From JAOADN01 sp046155885 (GTDB lineage: Bacteria > Pseudomonadota > Alphaproteobacteria > Rhodobacterales > Rhodobacteraceae), in the NCBI GenBank assembly GCA_046155885.1, contig JBJXFU010000007.1, forward strand, positions 1-64,000: a DNA stretch of 64,000 bases. The letters are read 5' to 3'. The notes below the pieces were generated by a model that ran no database searches, was not told the DNA's origin, and saw nothing but the letters and a program-made list of their open reading frames with translations. The position numbers were made by a program, and so were the translations under genes. How positions within the stretch are numbered: the first letter of the stretch is position 1; every line of letters begins with the position of its first letter. Below, piece after piece: positions 41,175 to 47,820 of this stretch.

Positions 41175-42089
41175 TCAGAGTTTCCCCTCGGCCTGCCATG
41201 CCGCGAGGGTCTCTTCGCCCACCTCGAAGTGCATCGAATCCTCGCGGTTGTAGACGGCACCCCAGTACCAGCCCTCTTCGTTGAAGTATTCGGCCAGGAC
41301 GACAAGGCCGAACTGGGTGGCGCCGTCGGCGAAACCGTCGAGGTCGCCCTCGAGCGTGAGGTCGATGGCGGTACCCCAGGAATGGTTCGAGATCGCGGTG
41401 TTGGAACCGCGGATGAACCGCACGCAGAGCGCGCCGGCGGTGCCGAGCTTGTCGTGGATGTCGGGATCGGATTCCTTCAGCCTGGCCAGCACCCGGGCGA
41501 GGCTGTCGAGCGCCGGTTTCAGCATCGTCACGGTGATCGGGCCGATGGCGCGGGTTTCGACCAGGGACTTGAGCTTGGGGTCGGTGATCGCCTGGCAGTC
41601 CGTCGAATAGCTGTCACGGGGCTGCCCGAGGATGGCGAGCATCGTCTTGTTGCGGGGCTGGGTGATGCCCTTGTTGAAGCGCGTCTTCGCGAGCTGCATC
41701 TGTTCCGTCAGCGCCTCGGTCGCCGGTGGCGTTTCGAAATTCTCGTCCGGCAGAGACAGGTCGACGGACAGATTCCCGGCCAAGCCGGCGTCCGCCGCGT
41801 TCGTCTCCTGCACGGCGGCGATGGGCGCCCGGTTGGCAATCAGGCTCATTTCGTCGCGGAGCCGTTCGAGGTCCGAGCGGAGCGAGGTTGCCTCGGCGGT
41901 GATGGATTCGATCTGCGCCTGCGCTTTCGCCAGCGCCTCTTCAAGCCGGGTCAAGCGAAGTTCGGTGCCGCTGTCGGCGGTGTCGAGAAGCGTGGTGACG
42001 ATGGCGAAGGCGACGGCGGCGACCACGACGCCGATGGCCACGATGATCGGCGCGATGAGCTGGCCCTGCGCCTGCTGCTTAGGTTTCAT
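41175..42089 (-). CDS. Membrane-anchored M15-family (VanY-like) peptidase
   Basis: 304 residues: one N-terminal transmembrane helix (11-35, LIAPIIVAIGVVVAAVAFAI), a coiled coil (~42-82, LTRLEEALAKAQAQIESITA), a linker and a C-terminal zinc peptidase domain. The M15 motif SxHxxGxAxD reads SNHSWGTAIDL (H236, D243) and the last ligand lies in DSMHFEV (H287). M15 enzymes cut peptidoglycan peptides. A T6SS-linked L,D-endopeptidase (TagX in Acinetobacter) opens the wall for the secretion complex, so the same job is inferred here. Its 5' end overlaps the phosphatase gene by 11 bp, and it runs into the TssM-like gene. Confidence 0.87.
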   Translation of the reverse strand: MKPKQQAQGQLIAPIIVAIGVVVAAVAFAIVTTLLDTADSGTELRLTRLEEALAKAQAQIESITAEATSLRSDLERLRDEMSLIANRAPIAAVQETNAADAGLAGNLSVDLSLPDENFETPPATEALTEQMQLAKTRFNKGITQPRNKTMLAILGQPRDSYSTDCQAITDPKLKSLVETRAIGPITVTMLKPALDSLARVLARLKESDPDIHDKLGTAGALCVRFIRGSNTAISNHSWGTAIDLTLEGDLDGFADGATQFGLVVLAEYFNEEGWYWGAVYNREDSMHFEVGEETLAAWQAEGKL

Positions 42090-42888
42090 TGAGATCGACC
42101 ACGATGACCGACACATTGTCGGGCGCGCCGTTCGCCAGCGACTCGCGCACCAGCGCCTCGCATGTCCGGACCGGGTCGTCGCCGGCGCCAAGCGCGCCTT
42201 CGACGGCGCTTTCGTAGAGCGCGCGGGTCAGGCCGTCCGAGCAGAGCAGCAGCCGGTCCCCGGCGAGAAGCGGCACTTCGGCGGTGTCAGGTTCGAGTTC
42301 AGCATCGCCCCCGACCGCCCTGGTGACGATGTGCGAATCGGGATGGTCCTCGGCGGCTTCCGCCGAAAGGCTGCCACTCTCCACTAGGTCCTGCACGACC
42401 GTGTGGTCGCGCGTCAGCAGGCGCAGGCGGCCGCCCCGGAACAGATAGGCGCGGCTGTCGCCCGCCCAGGCGAGGTGCGCCCGCGCCCCGGCGACGATCA
42501 ACGCCACGACGGTGGCGCCCATCCGGCCCATCCCGGGTTCGGCAGCCTTGGCCAATACACGTGAATTGGCCTCGGCGAGGCGGCCGGTCAGCGCCGGGAG
42601 CGGCGGTTCGTCGTCGCGGATCGTTTCGATGCAGTCGATCACGAGGTCCGAGGCGACGTCACCGTGGCCATAGCCGCCCATCCCGTCGGCGACCGCCCAG
42701 AGCCGTCCCGAAGGGTCGGTCAGGATCGCGTCCTCATTGCGGTCGCGGACCATGCCGCGATGGGTGAGGCCGGCGCCGGCGATGACCGGAAGCAAGGGGC
42801 GGGCGGGGGGCACGACCGTATCGGGGCTGTTCAACTGACCGCCCTCGCGCCGGCGCGGCCCTCTGGCGGCGCAACGGATTCCGACCAC
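42079..42888 (-). CDS. pppA: PP2C-type Ser/Thr protein phosphatase, PppA-type T6SS regulator
   Basis: Up to 269 residues with every PP2C motif: GLTHRGMVRDRNEDA, VADGMGGYGHGDVASDL, LAWAGDSRAYLFRGGRLRLL, LLLCSDGLTRAL and APDNVSVIVVDL. The metal-binding aspartates (RNEDA, ADGMGG, SDGL, PDN) are intact. In T6SS it removes phosphate from the FHA protein and so opposes the PpkA kinase encoded at 17.4 kb. The start is uncertain: GTG 42888 gives an Arg-rich leader, while TTG 42834, preceded by GAGGG, starts closer to the conserved domain. First gene of the leftward phosphatase, peptidase, TssM-like unit. Confidence 0.92.
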   Translation of the reverse strand: MVGIRCAARGPRRREGGQLNSPDTVVPPARPLLPVIAGAGLTHRGMVRDRNEDAILTDPSGRLWAVADGMGGYGHGDVASDLVIDCIETIRDDEPPLPALTGRLAEANSRVLAKAAEPGMGRMGATVVALIVAGARAHLAWAGDSRAYLFRGGRLRLLTRDHTVVQDLVESGSLSAEAAEDHPDSHIVTRAVGGDAELEPDTAEVPLLAGDRLLLCSDGLTRALYESAVEGALGAGDDPVRTCEALVRESLANGAPDNVSVIVVDLNET

Positions 42889-42928
42889 CCGGATGGTGAC
42901 ATGACCGCGACCGACCTCAAGCTGTGAA

Positions 42929-42957
42929 TTGCACGCAAGGCCATCCTAGCGTAAACT
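42929..42957 (+). promoter_or_regulatory. Candidate promoter of the OmpA-family gene
   Basis: TTGCAC (42929-42934), a 17-bp spacer and TAAACT (42952-42957, four of six matches to a -10 box), ending 36 bp before the ATG at 42994. It lies in the 105-bp gap shared with the divergent phosphatase gene. Confidence 0.4.
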
Positions 42958-42993
42958 CTCCAAGCCTTTAACCAGATTTTCACAGTGGTCATC

Positions 42994-43860
42994 ATGCTCC
43001 GCTTCCGCCTCGCGGCCGCCATTTCGCTTTTGCTGCTTCCCGCCATGCCCGCCTTTCCGGGAGACCTGACGGACGAGCAGCTTTTGGCGCTTTTCGCCAA
43101 GCAGCGGGAAGCGTTCAAGGCCGCCAAGGAGGGCGGCGGGCAGACGCGCGGGCTGACGCTGCAGACGATGGATTCGGTGACGGCGACGACGCTGGCGCCG
43201 ACAATGGGCGCGCCTGCCGGGGCCGATGCAGGCGGGGCGATCGCATCGGCGGGCGATGGCGGGGTGACGGTGAAGCCGGCCGGCGGGCTGACGCCGCTTG
43301 TTCCGGACGCGACGGCCTCGGCGGGCAGCACCGCCGCGCCGCTGCCGGACGGTACTGCGCCGGCGGTTCAGGGCGACGTCCAGCCGCTGACCGCTTCGGC
43401 AGGGGGTGACGGGCTGGCGCCTCTGGTAGGTACCGGCGGCACCGAGACTACGGCGACAGGTACGGCGCCTGCGCTTGTGCAGCAGGCGGCGGCGGATTCG
43501 CAGGTGATCGCGGTGCTCGCCCCCGAGATGCAGGTGAACATCAACGTCCGCTTCGGCTTCGATTCCGCAGCGCTGAGTGACGACCAGAAGCCGGCTCTGG
43601 CACAGATGTGCCGGGTCATGCGGCTGAGCGATATCGGGCTGTTCGAGGTGGCCGGGCACACCGACGGCTCGGGCTCGGCCGACTACAACATGAAGCTGTC
43701 GCAGCTTCGCGCCGAAGAGGTCATGCGTTACCTCGTGACCGATTGCGGGATCGCGCCGGAGCGGCTGCGGGCCGTGGGCCTGGGCGAGGAGCTTCCGCTG
43801 AACACCGGCGACCCGCGTGCGCCGGAAAACCGCCGGGTGGAGTTCAAGGCGCTGAGCTGA
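42994..43860 (+). CDS. Exported OmpA-family protein at the edge of the T6SS cluster
   Basis: 288 residues from ATG 42994 (GTG 42985 adds three). Sec signal peptide (FRLAAAISLLLLPAMPAFPG), a short helical stretch (TDEQLLALFAKQREAFKAAK), ~100 residues of Ala/Gly/Thr/Pro-rich linker and a C-terminal OmpA/MotB domain (VRFGFDSAALSDDQKPALAQ; VAGHTDGSGSADYNMKLSQL; ENRRVEFKA) that binds peptidoglycan. Similar proteins (TagL-like or SciZ-like) anchor some T6SS to the wall. TssL here already has such a domain, so this one is perhaps accessory or unrelated. Its location next to pppA supports a T6SS link. Confidence 0.85.
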   Translation: MLRFRLAAAISLLLLPAMPAFPGDLTDEQLLALFAKQREAFKAAKEGGGQTRGLTLQTMDSVTATTLAPTMGAPAGADAGGAIASAGDGGVTVKPAGGLTPLVPDATASAGSTAAPLPDGTAPAVQGDVQPLTASAGGDGLAPLVGTGGTETTATGTAPALVQQAAADSQVIAVLAPEMQVNINVRFGFDSAALSDDQKPALAQMCRVMRLSDIGLFEVAGHTDGSGSADYNMKLSQLRAEEVMRYLVTDCGIAPERLRAVGLGEELPLNTGDPRAPENRRVEFKALS

Positions 43861-43877
43861 GGCCGGCCCGATCCGGT

Positions 43878-44333
43878 TCAGCCGAGCGCCGTCACCTCTT
43901 CGGCGTCGATGATGATCGGCATTCCCCAGAAGGCGGACAGTTCCGCCTCGGCCGTGGCGCGGGCCGCCGGATCCTGTGGCAGGCGTTCGACGCGGAAGCC
44001 CCAGGTTTCGAAGGGGGTGGGGCCGCAGGCGCTGAGGATGATCGGATCAACGCCTTTCTCGTAGGCCATCGCGGCTAGGTGAAGCGCCAGCCGTTCGGCG
44101 TCGGCAGGTATGGCGGAAAGGCGGATGCCGATCGCCGCCGATCCGGGCGCGCGGGTGTGCAGAAGCCGCATGGACGGCGGCGGGCCGGAATGGTCGCGGA
44201 CGACGGGTTCCGGTGCGGGGATCGGAGCGGACACGGCGCCCCCCTTGGCGCCTCCGGTGAGAATGGCGTCGATATCGAGAGGGCGGTCGGCGGTGATCCG
44301 GCCGATGACCTCGCCCCAGAACTCGCGGTTCAT
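43878..44333 (-). CDS. Unknown protein, last gene of the glycosyltransferase operon
   Basis: 151 residues, no signal peptide or membrane segment. The start NREFWGEVIGRITADRPLDI and the centre RLSAIPADAERLALHLAAMA look like a small soluble alpha/beta protein; GPTPFETWGFRVERLP and FWGMPIIIDAEEVTALG end it. I do not recognise a family. It overlaps the glycosyltransferase-like gene upstream by 4 bp, so it belongs to that operon. Its 3' end is 17 bp from the convergent OmpA gene. Confidence 0.75.
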   Translation of the reverse strand: MNREFWGEVIGRITADRPLDIDAILTGGAKGGAVSAPIPAPEPVVRDHSGPPPSMRLLHTRAPGSAAIGIRLSAIPADAERLALHLAAMAYEKGVDPIILSACGPTPFETWGFRVERLPQDPAARATAEAELSAFWGMPIIIDAEEVTALG

Positions 44334-46408
44334 GCGCCGGCCTCCTTCGCGATGATCGCGGCGGCTGCTGCCGTGCCGGGCGCGGGGAGGTCGGCTTTGG
44401 CAAGCACCGCGCGGACCTCTTCGGCACGGCCTTCGAGGAATTCGTCGAGCGTCCGGCCGAGCTGCATCAGGTCTTCGGCCTTCACCGCCGCCGCGAGCCC
44501 GCGCTTCGCCGCCGCCTTCGCCCGCGCCTCCTGATCGTCCATGTAGGGCGCCATCTGCGGCACGAAGATCGTCGGCACGCGATTGTAGAGCGCCTCGTGG
44601 AAGCTGTTGTAGCCGGCGGCGGAGATCAAGGTGTCGGCGGCAGCGGTAAGTTCCGGGGCGCGGGTGGTATGGACGACCCGACTATTCGCCCAGCCGTAAA
44701 GTCCGCGCGGCACGACCGACCCGGGCCAGGCGAGCATCACGTGGAGGATATCTGGGCGGCGGGCGATCAGGTGGGCAAGGTAAACGAGCTGCGGGCTGCG
44801 GTCTGCGGCAACCCCGGCGCCGAGCATCGTCACGACGAGGTGGGTGAACGGGCGGCCGGTCAGCGCGGCAAGGCGGTCGCGCAGCACCCTGCGCCCTTCG
44901 CCGAGCGCCGGAAGCGGGTTCACAATCGGCCCGACCGTGGCGATCTTCGGGCCCCAGCTCACGGGGCGGTCGAGTTCGTCGAAGGCCTCTCCCGGAACGA
45001 TGACGCGCGGGAAGGCCTTTTCCCGCTCCAACAGCCGTTGCGTGGCCTGCCCCGGCTGCCAAAGCCCGCGGCGGACCCAGATGCCGCGCGCGCCGGTTTC
45101 GCCAAGCGCTCGCAGGACAGCGTCATAGACGAAGCCGCCATCGAAGACGATCAGGTCGCCCTGCCGCAAGTGTCGGCGGAGTCGCAGGAAGTTCAGGATA
45201 TCGGCCGACAGCCGTTCAAGCTGGTCGCCGGTGCGGGCGACCAGGCCCGCGACAGGGCGGCCGGAGCCGGAGAGAAGGGTGGCGCAGCTTCCGTGGGCGA
45301 AGAACGCGACGCGGCCAGGGTCGGGCACTGCAGCGGCGAGGTGTAGCGCACGGCGAGCGTGGCCGAGGCCGATGCCGTTTGTCGGCAAGAACCAGAGCTT
45401 GGCGTCGGGCGGGGGGTCGGGCGGCAGAGCCTCCGGCTGCGGCGCGGTCGGGCGGGTCAGGCCGATGGCGCGCTCCAGCCGGTCGAGGTCGGCGGCCGTT
45501 GCCCAGGGGCTTTCGGCGGTGGCACGGGCGAGGCGGGACAGGTCGGGAATGACGCTTCCCTCAATGAACGCGCCGAGCGCGAAGAGATCGGGGGGGGCGC
45601 GAAGGGCCGGGGCCCCTGCCGCGCCAAGGGCTGCATCGGGCGTCAGGTCAAGCAGGACCGCGCCCCGGAGCAAGGCGGCTACGCCGATTGCGGCGGCGCG
45701 CTGGGAGGCGGGGGCCCCGGCGGCAAAGGCCACGAGGTCGACCGAGGCGGCTAAGGCCGCAGGCGAAAGCTCGGTATCGCGGTACGACGGGAGCCCGAGG
45801 GCGGACAGATTTTCAGCCTGCGATCTGGCTGAGGCAGGCAGGATGACGCGCAACGCGAGTTTCGGCGACTGTGCCAGCGCCAGAAGGCCGGAGCGCTGGG
45901 CGGGGTCTTCGACCTGTTCGGACTCGAGCAACAGAAGGAGGCGCCGGCGGGACGGGTCGGGGATAAGGCCGGAAGGGTACGCTGGGGCGAAAAGCGGTGT
46001 TGCGGTCTGGCAAGGCCAAGGGCGGGGCAAGAGCTCGCTCAAATCGGCGACAAGGGGCTCGCGTCCGGCGGCGTGGGCGATGCGCGCCAGTGCCAACTGC
46101 CGGTCCTGCCACCCGGCGAAGCGGCCGATCAGCGCCACCTTCCGCAGCCCCGACGCCAACCCCCTGATCGCCGTCACGCGAAGCCCGTCGACGCTTTCGC
46201 CGCCGATCAGGATCAGCGTCTGGGGCCTGACGCCTTCGGGATCGCAGAGATAGGGCGCAGCCTCGTAGCGGAGGTCGGGGGCGAGGTCGGGCGGCAGCGT
46301 GCGATCGTCGATAAGCGGGCGGTGGCCGGCGGCAGCGAGCGCACCGGCGAAGAGGAGCTTGGCCTCGAAGGCCTCCAGCCCGTCGTGCCCGGCCTCGATC
46401 AGGATCAT
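44330..46408 (-). CDS. Large glycosyltransferase-like protein (GT28/MurG-like C-terminal half)
   Basis: 692 residues. From about residue 345 the sequence has the GT-B pattern of MurG-like transferases: LWFLPTNGIGLGHARRALHL (glycine-rich acceptor loop), GDLIVFDGGFVYDAVLRALG, a second domain THLVVTMLGAGVAADRSPQL and the nucleotide-sugar region LISAAGYNSFHEALYNRVPT. The N-terminal ~330 residues (LIEAGHDGLEAFEAKLLFAG; RVTAIRGLASGLRKVALIGR) look like another Rossmann-type domain, perhaps a second, degenerate transferase. Acceptor and sugar are unknown. The start overlaps the next transferase gene by 4 bp. Confidence 0.8.
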   Translation of the reverse strand: MILIEAGHDGLEAFEAKLLFAGALAAAGHRPLIDDRTLPPDLAPDLRYEAAPYLCDPEGVRPQTLILIGGESVDGLRVTAIRGLASGLRKVALIGRFAGWQDRQLALARIAHAAGREPLVADLSELLPRPWPCQTATPLFAPAYPSGLIPDPSRRRLLLLLESEQVEDPAQRSGLLALAQSPKLALRVILPASARSQAENLSALGLPSYRDTELSPAALAASVDLVAFAAGAPASQRAAAIGVAALLRGAVLLDLTPDAALGAAGAPALRAPPDLFALGAFIEGSVIPDLSRLARATAESPWATAADLDRLERAIGLTRPTAPQPEALPPDPPPDAKLWFLPTNGIGLGHARRALHLAAAVPDPGRVAFFAHGSCATLLSGSGRPVAGLVARTGDQLERLSADILNFLRLRRHLRQGDLIVFDGGFVYDAVLRALGETGARGIWVRRGLWQPGQATQRLLEREKAFPRVIVPGEAFDELDRPVSWGPKIATVGPIVNPLPALGEGRRVLRDRLAALTGRPFTHLVVTMLGAGVAADRSPQLVYLAHLIARRPDILHVMLAWPGSVVPRGLYGWANSRVVHTTRAPELTAAADTLISAAGYNSFHEALYNRVPTIFVPQMAPYMDDQEARAKAAAKRGLAAAVKAEDLMQLGRTLDEFLEGRAEEVRAVLAKADLPAPGTAAAAAIIAKEAGA

Positions 46409-47472
46409 GCTGCCACCGGCTGCGCGAAGAGCGGCGCGAGGCGGGCGAGGAAGGCATCAGGCCGGTAGACCGCCAGCGCGTCCTGCGCGCGGCGCACCTG
46501 GCCTGCATAGGCGGCGGGGTCGGCGATGAGGCGGGCGACGATTCCATCCACCTCGCCGGGCTGTGCCACGATCACACCCTTCCCGAAGACGCGGCCCGCC
46601 TCGGGTCCGGCGATGACCGGCTTGCCGGCCATGATCGCCTCGGCGATGACGCGGCCGAAACTTTCCGACCAGGTCGGCGCGGTGAAGTAGATCATGAAGT
46701 CGATCCGCCCGAAAAACGCCTCGGTCGTGATCGCCCCGAACGGCAGCAGCGTCCAGTGCGGCCGGGCGCGTTCGCCTTCGGTCAGAAGCTCTGTCCCCAT
46801 CAGCACGTTCGCCTCGGCATGCGGCGGAAAGGTCAGGTCCATCACGGCGATCGGCGGATACTTCTCGAGCCCCTCACGGGACAGTCTTCCCCGCCGGTCG
46901 CGGGGAGCGGCTACGGGCGGGCGCGGCGGGGCGACGATGACATTCGTCCAGTCCTCCGGCAAGACCCGCCAGCCGGCGATCCCGGGCCGCCGTGAAAGCC
47001 ACGCTTCCAGACACTCGCGGTTGTGCGCCGAAACCGGCGCGAGCCACCTTTCGACCGCGACAGCGGCGCCGGACAGCACGTTCAGCACCCGGGCGACGTC
47101 GAACCCCTCATGCCCGCCGGGGCGAAGGAAATTTTCGTGCGTGACGACGACGAGCTTGCGGGCGACGATGCGGGAGGGGATCTCGGGGTAGGTGCTGAGG
47201 AAGATCGGATTGTGGATCACCACGATGTCACCGGCGATCACCGGGCTGTCCCACCCGATGTCGCAGCCAAGGTTTTCGAGGGCCGACGCCACGGCGGGCG
47301 TCACGGACTGGCCGCGAAGGAACCCCTCGCTGAAGGAGTGGAACGAAAGTCGCGCGATCCGCGAGGTCACCGAAAGCTCGGCGAGAAGCGACGAGGATGT
47401 GCCGCCCCGGAAGCGCGGATCGACAAGATAGGCCAGCCGGAGGCCGGAGGCGGTAGCCACGGGGATCGTCAC
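46405..47472 (-). CDS. Glycosyltransferase (GT4-like)
   Basis: 355 residues from GTG 47472, which has GGGGGAAGG just upstream and follows the previous gene by 16 bp. The frame extends further to 47556 but would overlap that gene. GT-B features: LRLAYLVDPRFRGGTSSSLL at the start, VVVTHENFLRPGGHEGFD, and the donor-binding segment APTWSESFGRVIAEAIMAGK followed by PVIAGPEAG, with the E-x7-E-like motif of GT4 enzymes. It probably adds a sugar to a surface glycan or glycoprotein; the substrate is not visible. The gene pair with the MurG-like transferase suggests one pathway. Confidence 0.8.
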   Translation of the reverse strand: MTIPVATASGLRLAYLVDPRFRGGTSSSLLAELSVTSRIARLSFHSFSEGFLRGQSVTPAVASALENLGCDIGWDSPVIAGDIVVIHNPIFLSTYPEIPSRIVARKLVVVTHENFLRPGGHEGFDVARVLNVLSGAAVAVERWLAPVSAHNRECLEAWLSRRPGIAGWRVLPEDWTNVIVAPPRPPVAAPRDRRGRLSREGLEKYPPIAVMDLTFPPHAEANVLMGTELLTEGERARPHWTLLPFGAITTEAFFGRIDFMIYFTAPTWSESFGRVIAEAIMAGKPVIAGPEAGRVFGKGVIVAQPGEVDGIVARLIADPAAYAGQVRRAQDALAVYRPDAFLARLAPLFAQPVAA

Positions 47473-47488
47473 GGAAGCGCCTTCCCCC

Positions 47489-47791
47489 TCAATACGGGCG
47501 GCCGCGGCTCTGGACGATGGGCGAGCTTGCGGCGAACACGTCGACATTTCCGACATTCATCGAGATGAGGAAGTTCCGCAACTCGATGGCAAGCGGGTCG
47601 TCGCCGGCGGTGAGCGCGGGGTTGGCGATCACGAAGGACCAGAGCGCGCCCCAGTCCCGCTGCGCGATGAGGCTGTCGATCACCACGAGCTGGTCGAGGG
47701 TAGCGGCGGCGTGCGCCCGCGTCCCCCCGCCGATGAGAAGCAGCGCCGTGACGATGGCGACAATGCGCGCCGCCGTGTTCGTGTACCCCAT
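47489..47791 (-). CDS. Small exported protein, unknown function
   Basis: 100 residues. A signal peptide or N-terminal membrane anchor is clear (IVAIVTALLLIGGGTRAHAA, cleavage after AHA). The mature ~70 residues (TLDQLVVIDSLIAQRDWGAL, then FLISMNVGNVDVFAASSPIV) contain no cysteines or known motif. It lies between the Pro/Ala-rich membrane protein and two transferases on the same strand, in an operon that seems to build or modify an envelope glycan. I cannot name a family. Confidence 0.75.
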   Translation of the reverse strand: MGYTNTAARIVAIVTALLLIGGGTRAHAAATLDQLVVIDSLIAQRDWGALWSFVIANPALTAGDDPLAIELRNFLISMNVGNVDVFAASSPIVQSRGRPY

Positions 47792-47820
47792 GTTCCTTGC
47801 CGTCCGTTCGTCGCGCTTCT

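Noticed and set aside
38898..42092. Rightward 1064-codon open frame
   Set aside because: It is antisense to the TssM-like and peptidase genes, whose domains are clear. The G+C-rich third positions keep the opposite frame open; its sequence is Arg/Gly-rich with no family resemblance.
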